A DNA stretch of 64,000 nucleotides. It comes from Spiroplasma clarkii (GTDB lineage: Bacteria; Bacillota_I; Bacilli_A; Mycoplasmatales; Mycoplasmataceae). Of the stretch, positions 44,675-54,993 are shown one piece after another; within the stretch, counting starts at the first letter, position 1, and every line of letters begins with the position of its first letter. The stretch is taken from NCBI RefSeq assembly GCF_002795265.1, contig NZ_CP024870.1:620001-684000 (forward strand). The letters run 5' to 3'. The notes beneath the pieces are model-generated. The model saw only the letters and a program-made list of their open reading frames with translations, searched no databases and was not told the DNA's origin. The position numbers and the translations under genes are program-made.

Positions 44675-45445
44675 ATGTATTATGTATTACAAAATACAGA
44701 TGTTTTTTATGTTGTAGATCCAACCATGACAAAGTTGGGTGAATTTAATTCATTTGAAGAAGCTGAAGATTTTTGTGCATATTTAAATGATCAGTTGAGC
44801 AATAATCCAGCCTATGGACAAAAATTTTATCCAGTAGCAAACACAATGCCAGTTCAAAGCCAACAAGCCTGTCAACCATTTATGAACATGAATCAAATGA
44901 TGCCAATGCAACAAATGCCAATGCAATACCCTATGTATAATGATTTTAACCAACCAGCAGGTATGCCATTTGGTAGAGGAATCTCATATGGTAACATTAC
45001 AGTTAATTGCAGTGGACCTGGAGAACAACCAACTGTTGCACAAACTCCAGCACAATACACACATACTGCACCAGCTCAAGCAACAGTTGGTGGGGTTGTT
45101 GAAAAAATCATTGAAAAACCTGTTGAAAAAATAGTTGAAAAAATTGTTGAAAAACCTGTTGAAGTTATTGTTGAAAAAATAGTTGAAAAAATTGTCAAAG
45201 TTCCAATGGAACAAGTAGAAGAAGGTCCAATTAATTATTTAAAAGATGAATCTTTATCTACATCAAGTTCTTTAGAAAGACTAAGACCAAACAGAGGGTC
45301 TGCTATTAGAAATAGACCAAAAAGAGCACCAATTACTTCAAGAATTAAATTTAGAGGTAGAACACATGGTATATATGATGAAAACACAAAATCATGATTG
45401 ACTCCAACTGAATTAAACAATTTTATTTCAAAATTAGAGCAATAG
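44675..45445 (+). CDS. Unknown protein with YY-V domain, Met/Gln/Pro-rich linker and VEKIVEK repeats
   Basis: A 256-residue protein. N-terminal 40 residues (YYVLQNTDVFYVVD...) match the preceding gene's domain. Residues about 55-95 are Met/Gln/Pro rich (NMNQMMPMQQMPMQ). From about 145 to 185 comes a run of EKIVEK and EKPVEK units. The tail is Arg rich (RLRPNRGSAIRNRPKRAP). ATG 44675 is set by AGGAGG at 44661-44666. Linker-and-repeat proteins of this type occur in mollicute cytoskeletal and adhesion structures, so a scaffold role is possible (inference). Confidence 0.7.
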
Positions 45446-45460
45446 GATGCTCTTTTTTTG
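45436..45460 (+). terminator. Terminator overlapping the stop of the repeat protein
   Basis: AGAGCA (45436-45441) and TGCTCT (45448-45453) span the TAG stop and are followed by seven T residues. Confidence 0.85.
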
Positions 45461-45486
45461 TGAAAGAAGTTTAAAGGAATAAAAAA

Positions 45487-46062
45487 ATGGGTGAAAGATT
45501 TACACTAGTCATTATTTTTGCAAGTATTTGGATAGCTGCTTTAATTGTAAGTGGATCACTAGCAATTTGGTGAAGGAAAAAATTTAAAAACTTTAAGATT
45601 CAAAAAAAATTATATCAAGAAATGCTGACAACAGCATTGGAAAATTATAATTTAAAACCAATTGAGATTGAGTATCCCTTACCAGTTGGAGAAACTGCTT
45701 ATGCAAGCCTAACAACTAAATTGTTTTATAAAAAAATTAAAGAGAAACATTTTAAAACTAGTTTTTTTGAAAATAATTTTAAGAATGATTATCGCTTATT
45801 TTATTCAAATAAAAAACTTCTAGAAGAAGAGTGTAGGGTAATTTTAACAAATAAGAGACTTTTATTAGAAGCTAAAATGGAGTATTTAATTGTCAAACTA
45901 ACTTCAAAGTCAATCATTCATGAAGTGACCTTTAGTAATTCAAAAACAATCTTCAATGGTTTTGAACTAAATGTTTTAGATAAAAGATTTCTGATTGCTT
46001 GTGAAGATAATTTTGATTTAATACTTGCTTATAAAAAAATTAAGGAGCATCACAATGAGTAG
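45487..46062 (+). CDS. Single-pass membrane protein of unknown function
   Basis: A 191-residue protein with one N-terminal transmembrane helix (about residues 6-29) followed by WWRKKFK, so the rest is cytoplasmic by the positive-inside rule. The soluble part contains LFYSNKKLLEEECRVILTNKRLLLEA, which resembles the short beta-rich motif of bacterial PH-like (bPH) domains (weak, by eye). It overlaps the next gene by eight bases. Confidence 0.7.
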
Positions 46063-46630
46063 TGTATTTACAGGAATTGTATTAATTGGGGTTTGCAGTA
46101 TTTTAATGATAGCAATGTTAATTAGAGTACTTGTTAAAATTTGTAAAATTAAAGCTAGTAAATTTGAAAGAATCTATAAAAATAGAAATTTAATTATTTG
46201 ATTTTATGTAGCTTTCTTAATAATTTTACCTGGTCTGTTGGCACCAACAATTGCTTTTGCAGTTTTAACAATTCTGCAAAACAATCTTAATTTAACAAAT
46301 GATGAGAAATTAAGTCAACTAAAATTAATTTTTAATATTCTTTATTTAGTTTACACAATCTTTATCTTGGCAAATTTATTAATGATGGGGAGATTTACAA
46401 AGTCATTAATTATTGTTGAACATGAAAATAATTATTTATTTTTAGATGGAACAATTATTAATAAAGATAAAATTAGAACAATTACTCATAATTTAAAAAG
46501 AACTGTTTTGATGATTGCCTATTATGATCCCCAAGATGTTTATGAAGTTATGGTTTTAAGTTATAACTTTCGCTTAAAAGATTGATTAAGCGAAAGCACA
46601 GCTTTGGAAATAAAATTAACTCCTCAATAA
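46055..46630 (+). CDS. Membrane protein of unknown function
   Basis: A 191-residue protein with about three hydrophobic segments in the first 120 residues, then a soluble end with IVEHENNYLFLDGTIINKDKI. AAGGAG inside the previous gene serves ATG 46055; the overlap suggests coupling. A perfect 11-bp inverted repeat lies in its last codons (46567-46596). Family not recognised. No obvious terminator follows. Confidence 0.7.
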
Positions 46631-46693
46631 TTATTAATACTCACAAAATTTCACAATACTCCAAGCTACTCCATTGTAAGATGAGAGCAAAAG

Positions 46694-46702
46694 TGGTATA
46701 AT
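46694..46702 (+). promoter_or_regulatory. Extended -10 promoter element
   Basis: TGGTATAAT 19 bases before the ATG of the PTS-like permease gene. Confidence 0.5.
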
Positions 46703-46721
46703 ATTGTAAAGGAAAATTGTT

Positions 46722-48797
46722 ATGGAAAAAAATGTAAAAGATATACAAGTCAATAAATTAATTGACTATAAAAACATGATTAATAAAAATAATGTTTTGA
46801 TTGAAAATTGAGAGTACATCGATGAAAATGACTTTGTTTTTTTGAAAAAAATGAATGTCAATGATAACCGAACAATGCTTTCTAAATTAACAGGATCACT
46901 AATGCTATTAGTTATTTTCATTCCAATTGCTGCCTTTTTTTCAATTGGTTGAACAGCATTGGCAAAATTTACAAATAATACACAAATTGCAAATATCTTT
47001 AAAATAGTTAGTGAATTAGTTTTTTTAAACATTGGAGTAGTTTTGGTTTTTTGTTTAATGTATTCATTTACAAATAAAAAACTTTTTTCAATTTTAAGTT
47101 CAATTGCAGCTCAAGCTATTTTTGTTTTGGTTACAAGCCTTTTGACTACAGAAGTTGGTGATCAAGCACAAGTGTTGTTTTATAAAAATATTAATTACAA
47201 TTTCTTTGCAGTAAGTTATGGCTTTATTAGTTTTTGAAATACATCAGTCTACTTTTTGGTAATCACTGCAATTATTATTCTAATAACATACAAATTTTTA
47301 AAACCTTTAAAATTTAGTGGGGGATTTTTAAATGGTGAAAAATTAGCTTATATATTAACTCCAGTAATAATTGTGGTTTTAACATTTATTTGAATTTTAG
47401 TATGACCAGGAGTTTGTATTGGTCTAATTTCTCTACTAGGATTAATTGCAAGAGCACCAAAAGGGTTAGATATCTTTTTGTTTCAAATTTTAGAGGCACT
47501 AGGTCAACCACTTAATACAGTGAGTTTTATTAGAGACCCCTTATTAACAACAAGTGTTGGAGGAAGCTTTGATGGCAGTTATTCAAGAATTTTGGCAGTT
47601 TATTTAAGAAGAGCTGCTCAACAAACTGATGTAAAAATGTCAACTCAAGATTTTAATCATGTTTATAACTTAGGTCTAGATATTGAGGGTTTAAAAGAAC
47701 TATATTCAAGTGAAAGTGATCCAGTATTAAATTCACTTACCTATACAAAATGAACAGAGTCATGACTTAAATTTGCTATTGAAGGTGATGGAGTTAACTT
47801 ATTTTCACAAGTTGGAGATCAAAATATTGCTCATAAAGTTTTAGAATACAACCGCCAAGCTTGGATAGATTCAGGTTTTGGAGAGGTTGATAGAACCAAA
47901 TTACCATATTTATACATTGAAGATTTATGAGCTGCTGGAATTTATGTTACTAGATTTTCAGCAACAGGATTTTTAAGCTCAATGTTTATTCTTCCAGCAG
48001 CAGCTATTGGAATGTTGTGTGCTATGAACAAAAAATCTGCAATAAAGAATTTACCACTTTTCTTAATAGCAATGCTAACTTCAGTTCTAACTGGTAATAC
48101 TTTCTTGTTAGCTTTAATTTTACTCATAGCTTCACCAGTTTTCTTCTTGGCAATTTATTTACCATTTATGGCCTTTACAGGAATGACTGCTATGTTTATT
48201 AGTATGTTTATCATAAATTATAATTCAACAGGGCTGTTTGACTTTATTATTGGAGGAGTAATTCCATATTCTGAATTTGGAGCTTCTACTGCTTATAAAG
48301 CACTTATTGTTGGGGGAGTGAGTTTTGGTTTAATGTCTATTGCTAGCTTTGCTTGATTTAAATTCTTACACTTTAACCCATTTGAATATTATAAATCAGC
48401 AGAATATAAAACAAAACATGATGTTCAAGATCTTGTTAAATTATTTGGAGATTACCACAACATTCAAAAAGCAATTATTAAAAATGATAAGCTGTATGTA
48501 ATTTTACATCATGATGTAAAATTACCTGAGAAAAATAAATTCTTTGAAGAGGTGGTTAATGTTGGTGATAACATCTATATCTTTAAAATTAAACCAAATT
48601 GCAAAGCAACAATTGGAAGTTTCTTAAGTTATATTTCAATTTACCGAAATAGTGTAGCAATGCAAATTGAAAATATTGATACATTTAGAGAGATACTTAA
48701 TGTTTTCAAAGTTTTAGAAGAGGAAACTTGAGAGAAAAAATACTTACTTGTTAAATATAAATTTAACATTGATAAATTTTATAAAACTACAAATTAA
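46722..48797 (+). CDS. Degenerate PTS glucose-type EIIC(B) permease
   Basis: A 691-residue membrane protein. Several segments align by eye with PtsG: LTGSLMLLVIFIPIAAFFSIGW near 57 (PtsG GKALMLPVAVLPVAGILLGIG), the block ending YSFTNKKLFSILSSIAAQA, KLAYILTPVIIVVLTFIWILVWP, and FILPAAAIGMLCAMNKKSAIKN at 422-443. But the catalytic TGITEPLEF motif reads TGNTFLLAL (457-465), the GLHH motif is gone, and the EIIB-like end DVQDLVKLFGDYHNIQKAI has no phosphorylatable Cys (Lys/Asn at that place). A large soluble insertion follows the central GGSFDG. It cannot work as a normal phosphotransfer permease; it could be a facilitator or sensor (inference). Confidence 0.7.
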
Positions 48798-48807
48798 TTA
48801 TTTGAAA

Positions 48808-48853
48808 TTAACCATTTTTAAACTTGTTTATTTGATTGAAGATGGTTTTTTTA
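48808..48853 (+). terminator. Terminator after the PTS-like permease
   Basis: AACCAT and ATGGTT arms around a loop of about 24 bases, then seven T residues. Confidence 0.65.
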
Positions 48854-49172
48854 ATTAATTTTTTTATCACAAAATTATATTGGTGATAACCACTATAATC
48901 TATTTTGCTCTATTTTTAGCAATTAACTAGAAATGACTGTATCAAAAAAATGATTATTCAAAAGTTTGATAAGAGTCTTTATACTAATTTTTGAAAGCTT
49001 TAGATTTTTGATAATAATGGTTTTGAAAGTCTCAGATTGATGGTTTTGCTTGAAAAAACTGACTTAATATGATACTATTTAAAAAGATTAGTATCAAATT
49101 AAGCGAAAAAATTGGCTTAGGAGATGCTAATCGGGTTAATGAGGATTTGAAAATGTCAGGAAGGTGAAGATA
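48854..49172. other. Intergenic region, mostly empty, ending in a promoter
   Basis: About 320 bases of A+T-rich DNA without a supported gene. The last third contains a good promoter (49050-49078) with an inverted repeat over its -10 box. A 24-codon frame from ATG 49124 overlaps the next start out of frame and is not called. Confidence 0.6.
49050..49095 (+). promoter_or_regulatory. Sigma-70 promoter with inverted repeat over the -10 box
   Basis: TTGAAA (49050-49055), a 17-base spacer and TACTAT (49073-49078). GATACTA (49071-49077) and TAGTATC (49089-49095) form a 7-bp inverted repeat covering the -10 box and start site, as an operator would. Confidence 0.6.
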
Positions 49173-50972
49173 ATGTTTGCGAAATCTGAAATTATTAATA
49201 AGAATATTATCACAAAACGTGTTAAATTTGCCTCGTTAATTAGATTTGTTTGGAGAACTTTGTTTTTTGAAAAAGCTACAATAGTTACTAGTAGTATTTG
49301 TATAGTGACTTCATTAATGTTTTCACTGCTTTTCCAGGTTTTTTATAAGAGTCAAGAACAAGTTGTGATAATTTTTAACTATTATTTCATTTTTTATGTT
49401 TCAATTTTAATATTCATTTTATGTTTAAGATTGTGTCAAATTTTATGAAGCAATAAAATTGACGACCGAACTGTTATGAATTTAGCAATTTCAAATAATA
49501 GCCGTAGCAATATAATCTACTCATTTTTTTTGTGTAGCTTTTTATATTTAACTACAATAATTGTTGTAAACTTTTTTGTTGTTGTAATTCCTGAATTAAT
49601 TATCAATCAAACAATTGCGAGTTTATTAGTTAAAAACACTTTTGTTTTATCATTATATGGTCTGTTTATTGGTTTATTATTATTTTCATTTTTAACTTTT
49701 GCTTTTTTGTTTTTTAACAAAAATATTGCCTTGATGGTTTCCGTGTTAATTTTAACTTTCCAATTTGTTTCTGCAATTCCCCAAAAGTTTCATGATGAAA
49801 AAAATCCAAGTATTTTTATTCCATTTTATGACCAAACCTCAATGAGTGTTGAGAGAATTAGAAATGTGATTGATTTACAAAAAAACATCAAAGCCAAAAA
49901 TATTCGCTATCCAAATTTATCAGCTTATATCAATAGTAGCTTTTTAGAAGGAGATTTTAAAAAGGGTACCACTTTTGCTAGACCTGAAACAGTACTAAAA
50001 AGAACAGAAATTTGAGAAAAATTGGGTTTGACAAATGATCAAACAACCCATTTACAATATCAAAATCTTGAGTTAGCTAGAAGAGCTGAAGGATGACCTA
50101 CTGCTTGGGCTAATAATAGTAGTGTTGATTTAAACATTATTTTCATTGATGAAATTATTGATTTATCAGCACTTGAAGTTTTGGTTGAAAATGCAACAGA
50201 ATATAAGGAAATTTTAAGAGAATTTTATAATTTTGTGATTGATATTCAAACAAACTTTTCAACAACACTAGAATTTCAAAGTAACTATTGAGATCTTTTT
50301 GATGTTTTTCAAAATGTTTTAAATACTTGTGACTCAAATTCAGATTGTACTGATGAGCAAAGCTATGTTAAAAACAACAACCTTGAGACAAATAATTTAC
50401 GAGGTTTAACTACATTAAATCTAACTAACTTATACCAAAATTATTTTTATGGTCAATCTGGACTTGCTTTGAGAACTAGTGATGAATTAACTGAGTTAGT
50501 CACTCAAAAACTTTTCAACCCAGTTCGCCTGGCAGTTAGAATTTTGGAAAATTACTTTATTGAATCAACAAGTGATTTCAATTTGATTACTTCAGTTGAA
50601 AACATTAATCCAGTGGTTGTCACAGATCAAAGATGAATAGATTACCAAAGTAGTGTTAGATTAAATAATTTACTCTATATTTTAAACCCAGTGGCTACAA
50701 CTCAATCAATTTATACAACTTTTACTAGTGAGTCTTCAGAAGACATTTGATTTGAATATAAAAATCGTTCAAATATTATCTTTACAAAGCAACAAAATAT
50801 TTTTATGACTTATCCGCGATACTCAATTGTTTTAAATAGAGATTACGTAATTAAAAATGATACCTATAATGAAGTTTCTCAAATTTGAGTCTTCATTTTG
50901 ATTCAAACTCTATTTTTATTATTTTTCTTGGGAATGTCAATTAACAAGTTTAATCGCTTGGATCTAAATTAA
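49173..50972 (+). CDS. ABC-type permease with large extracellular domain
   Basis: A 599-residue membrane protein. Six hydrophobic segments occupy residues about 20-215, then a soluble region of about 340 residues, then one last helix near 575-592. ATG 49173 is set by AAGGTG; GTG 49164 is inside that ribosome site. The next gene, 14 bases on, encodes the ATPase, and its ribosome site AAGGAGGTG overlaps this gene's stop. Topology is like the ABC-2/lipoprotein-release class of mollicute permeases, but the soluble part falls between helix 6 and 7. Substrate unknown. Confidence 0.8.
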
Positions 50973-50986
50973 GGAGGTGGTTAAGA

Positions 50987-52117
50987 ATGATAATTAATGA
51001 CAAAAACCCTGATGGCCCAAAAGAAGATAAATATGCTCCATATAAAAATATAAATAAACAAGTAAAAAAACCTGAAAAACCAAAAAAACCTGAAAAAATA
51101 AATAAAAAAGCAAAAGTTGTTAAAACCACTAAAACTAAAGTAGCTAAACCTGGAAGAATTAAAGTTGATAAAAATTTTAAAGTAAAACCAAATACGGTTA
51201 TTGTTTTTAAAGATTTTCAAAAACGCTTTAAAAGTAGTGCTATTGGACCAATTTCTTTTGAAATAAACAAGGGAAATTTTGTGGGTTTATTGGGTTCTAG
51301 TGGTAGTGGGAAAACTGTGGTTTTGAATACTATTACTGGGGCAATAAAGCGCTTTGATGGTAATGTTTGGGTTGAAGGTCTCAATCGTCATAAGTGAAAT
51401 TCATTTCATGCCAATGCCAAAATTGGAGTTTACCAACAAATGGACTTTAGCTTAGAGACACTTTCATGTGAAAATTATTTAAAAAATTATTGCACTTATT
51501 CAGGTATCAAAAAAGAGTTTCAAAATGAGGCAATTAAGTTTTGACTACAGTTTTTTGAGCTTTGAGAACATAAAGATAAAAATGTTCGTGATTTTTCTTG
51601 AGGAATGAAAAATAGGGTTAACTTGATTTTGTGTTTTTTAAAAAATCCAGAAATTATGATTCTTGATGAACCAGGAGCAAACTTAGACTCAATTTGAAGG
51701 GCAAGAATCAATAAGTTATTTAAATATTTTAAAGCAAATGAAAAAACACTAATAATCTCTAGTCACAATATTGATGAGATTATTGATTTAATAGATTATT
51801 ACATTGTTTTACACAATGGAAAAAAAATCTTTGAAGGTCATAAAAATGAATTAAATCTTTACAATAAATACAAGTTATTTTTACAAGAAGACTTTAATGT
51901 TGAAGATTTTAGAAAATTTTTACAAGAAAAAAACATGAAAACTTTTAAGTATGATCCAAAAGAAAAATCAATTGTTTTTTCAACAAATGATTTAGTTGAA
52001 ATAAATTGAGTATTTTTGTACTTTATTAAGAACGGGGTTCCAATTTTAAACCTTATTAAATTGTCAGTAAATATGGAATCAATTCATAAAGCACTTGAAG
52101 GAAAATTTGAACTTTAA
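50987..52117 (+). CDS. ABC transporter ATP-binding protein
   Basis: A 376-residue cytoplasmic ATPase. Residues 1-70 are a Lys/Pro-rich extension (KKPEKPKKPEK) not found in ordinary ATPases. Then Walker A GSSGSGKT, Q-loop YQQMD, signature DFSWGMKNRV (LSxGM type), Walker B IMILDEPGANLD and H-loop SSHN. After the ATPase comes a C-terminal domain of about 100 residues as in drug and lipid exporters (CcmA/DrrA class). It pairs with the permease directly upstream. Confidence 0.9.
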
Positions 52118-52214
52118 TTATTTATGATAAAACTTTTAAAAAAAATGAATTACTGTGTTGTATTATGAATATTTATTTAATATAATATAGTTATATGTGA
52201 GAGGAACAAAATAT

Positions 52215-53924
52215 ATGAAAAAATTATTAGAAATTTTAGCAACCTTAGGTTTAACAGCTTCGTCAACTGCATCTGTACTTGCTTGTGGTCCTAAAGAAGT
52301 TCCAGATGAAATTTTACCAGACCCTGTTGATCCTGCTGAACAAGAACGTTTGAAACTTCAATTCATTCAAGAAGTTAGGTCAGTAATTACTGCAAGTGTC
52401 AGCTCAAAGGCTAATTCTTTATTTTTGAGCAAGACTAGTGCTGAAAATGAAGGTCTTCAGTTTTTTACTTTTGAAAACATAGGTAATATTTATGAAGGAA
52501 ATGATGAAGTTATTAGTTTAACTCCTGATAATATTAATGCAATTAGAGCAGATTTAAACAATTTATTAATACTTTCAAAAATCAATGAATTGGTAAAAAG
52601 TCAAGTTGCAGAGCAAGCCAAGTATAGTTTTTTACTTGAAGGAATTGATACTGACAAGATTGTTAAGACAACAACACCAATAATTGGTGATGAAATGAAT
52701 CTTAATATGACAAGTTATGGTGATGATGGGAGCATTTATCAGGGAACAATAGACTTTGGACTTGAATTCATATTTATGTTTAATGGAAAAGAAGAAACTG
52801 AGAATTTCCAAAATAATTCATTGAGTTTTGGTATTACTGATAATGAAATAATTATTAATGGTATCCAAAAAATTGTAGAAGATTTACCTAGAACTATGTA
52901 TAAAAAATATGGAGATTTATTTAGATTAACAGATGATGATTTTGAAGGTGATACTCAAGCACAAGCTAAATTTGTAGCTCAAAATAATAATGCTCGTAAT
53001 TACTTTTTAAAACCTGAAAATAAGAAAGAATTAAAAACTAAAATTAGTGATGAAATTAATCAGTTGGTGCCAGATTTAACAGGGTCAACAGTTGAAAACT
53101 TAGATATTACAGATAGTGTAAGTTACGATAGACTTTATAGCAGTAGTAGTATTAAAACTGCAATTCCAAAAGATGGTTTTGTTGAAAATGCAATGTTTTT
53201 CAAAAATGATAGAACTGATGATCAATTAATAGAAGAATATAATGAGCAATTATCAAGTAACTTTGATTATACTGCATTTAAAGCCAGTGCAGAAACTAGA
53301 ATTTTAGGAAATTTAGGTATTGATCTTAATTCTAATGAAACTGATTTTAGTGATTATGGTCATATTGGACTTGGTGAGTTTACTGTTAAATTAGCAGATG
53401 TTGAAGTGACTTTAAATGAGATAAATTTACTTTACTTATATAATTCAACTGAAAATTACGGATTAGCAATTTCTAAATTATTTAAGTCATGACAAGCATC
53501 TTGAAATCTTAAAACAACAGAAGATAGAAATGCTTTATATAAAATTGATGCAACAGATTCAAATATGGCAAAAGATGTTTGAACAGCAATTAGTAAAAAC
53601 CCAGCCCAACCATTTAAAATCATTGGTGATGATAGAGATAAATTCTTTGGAGATGCCGTTAAAAACACAGCCTTTAATAATTTCTTTGTAATACATATAA
53701 ACAGTAATAGAAATCCATATGCATCTGTAAATGATAAAGGTTTTGGTGTTAACTATAGTGGATTTCCTGGTAATACATGAACATTTATAAAATCATGAAG
53801 AATTGAATTTGTTCTAGATGATGTAAGGTTTGCAATTGATTTTACTTCAAATGAAGATTATAGACCAACACAATGAAGTGGTTTAGGTTCAAAACCAACT
53901 CCTAGATATCTTTTGGAGAAATAA
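52215..53924 (+). CDS. Surface lipoprotein
   Basis: A 569-residue predicted lipoprotein with signal MKKLLEILATLGLTASSTAS and lipobox VLAC (C25), followed by an acidic Pro-rich linker DEILPDPVDPAEQ. Residues 55-130 and the ANSLFLSKT/AAQNNNAR regions look helical. No enzyme motif. ATG 52215 is set by GAGAGG at 52199-52204. It lies 97 bases after the ABC ATPase, has TATAAT near 52183, and a terminator follows. It could be the partner of the ABC system, but position is the only evidence. Confidence 0.82.
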
Positions 53925-53951
53925 AAATTTATTAATAACTAAATTATTTAG

Positions 53952-53980
53952 CCTGAAACTTTTAGTTTTGGGTTTTTTAG
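53952..53980 (+). terminator. Terminator after the 52.2 kb lipoprotein
   Basis: CCTGAAAC and GTTTTGGG pair over eight bases with two G-T pairs, then six T residues. The rest of the gap to 54152 contains TATAAT at 54074-54079 and no gene. Confidence 0.65.
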
Positions 53981-54152
53981 TTGCTATTGAACTTTATTTA
54001 AATCATAAATCATTCTACTAAGGGTATAAAACTTAATGTTTACATTTACCAAAAATATTAACCTAATTTAAACTATAATATTTTTAAAGATGTATTTGAA
54101 ATACTTAATGATTTGCTGTGACTTTGGTATTTTAATGAAAAGGAGTCGAGAG

Positions 54153-54893
54153 ATGGAAAACTTAATAAAGAAACTAATAAAGACTATTAATGAAGAAGAA
54201 GTAAATTCAATAAAATGAACCATTGCTTCATTTTTTATAGATAATTTAGATTTTGTAGCTCAAAGTCAAACCAAAGAAATTGCAAAGCAGTGTCATGTAA
54301 GTCCAGCTTCAATTATTAGATTTTGTTCATTGTTGGGTTATAGTGGAATTAATGAATTAAAATATATAGTAAAAAATTCAAAAGCAAATTACCCAGCTAG
54401 AGAAAACTGAGATGAAAATGAAAGAAACTATTTAGAGATTTGAACTGAAGGTTTTTTGAATTTATCTACGAATTTAAAGAACAATAAGCAAATCTTTCAA
54501 TGCTTTGAAGGTGATAGAAGTATTTATATTTTTGCATTTAATGTTGCCTACTTTGCTTCAAAAAACTTTTTACAAAGAATCAGAGTAAAAAACTATAAAG
54601 TTTTTTTAGAACAAGATATTTCAACAATTGATTGATATATTGACCACATCAAAAATGATGACGTCATAATCTTTGTGAGTCTTAGTGGAAATAACTATAT
54701 CTTACAAAATTTTGCAAAAAAAGCAAAAGGAAAATGTCAGACTTTTGCAGTAATTGGAGATAGACTTGGTTTTGAAAATGATGTTGACAATCATTTACTT
54801 TTAGAAAATAAAGAATCAAATTTTTGAAACCTTTATTCAATTAGAAGTCAGCTGCTACAACAATTGTGAGACTTGTTGTTGATCCAGTTATAG
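54153..54893 (+). CDS. RpiR/MurR-family transcriptional regulator
   Basis: A 246-residue regulator. The N-terminal helix-turn-helix is clear (KEIAKQCHVSPASIIRF then LLGYSGINELK), and the C-terminal SIS domain, which senses sugar phosphates, shows IIFVSLSGNNYIL. AAAAGGAG precedes ATG 54153. It lies 100 bases before a fructose-type PTS gene on the same strand; the gap carries an imperfect palindrome that is a good candidate for its operator. Confidence 0.88.
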
Positions 54894-54937
54894 AAATCGG
54901 TTTCAGTTTTGAAATATGTTTTAGAATAGTTTAAAAG

Positions 54938-54963
54938 TAACAATTGAAAATTTTGAACTGTTA
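54938..54963 (+). promoter_or_regulatory. 26-base imperfect palindrome, candidate operator
   Basis: Outer arms TAACA and TGTTA with an AAAATTTT-like centre; 11 of 13 position pairs are complementary. It lies between the RpiR gene and the PTS gene, 31 bases before the PTS ATG. Confidence 0.5.
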
Positions 54964-54964
54964 T

Positions 54965-54985
54965 CCTTTAAATGTAATTTAAAGG
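54965..54985 (+). promoter_or_regulatory. Hairpin that masks the PTS gene ribosome site
   Basis: CCTTTAAAT (54965-54973) and ATTTAAAGG (54977-54985) form a 9-bp perfect stem with loop GTA. The right arm contains the first part of the AAAGGAGG Shine-Dalgarno sequence (54981-54988) of the PTS gene. Confidence 0.55.
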
Positions 54986-54993
54986 AGGACAAA

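Noticed and set aside
45115-45200. CRISPR-like or satellite repeat
   Set aside because: The periodic DNA encodes EKIVEK units in frame; there are no spacers.
44230-45214. Long minus-strand open frames opposite the 44-45 kb genes
   Set aside because: They mirror low-complexity, repeat-rich coding DNA on the plus strand, and have Phe/Asn-rich nonsense composition.
49124-49196. Short upstream frame ahead of the ABC permease
   Set aside because: About 24 codons, overlapping the real start out of frame, and without a properly spaced ribosome site.
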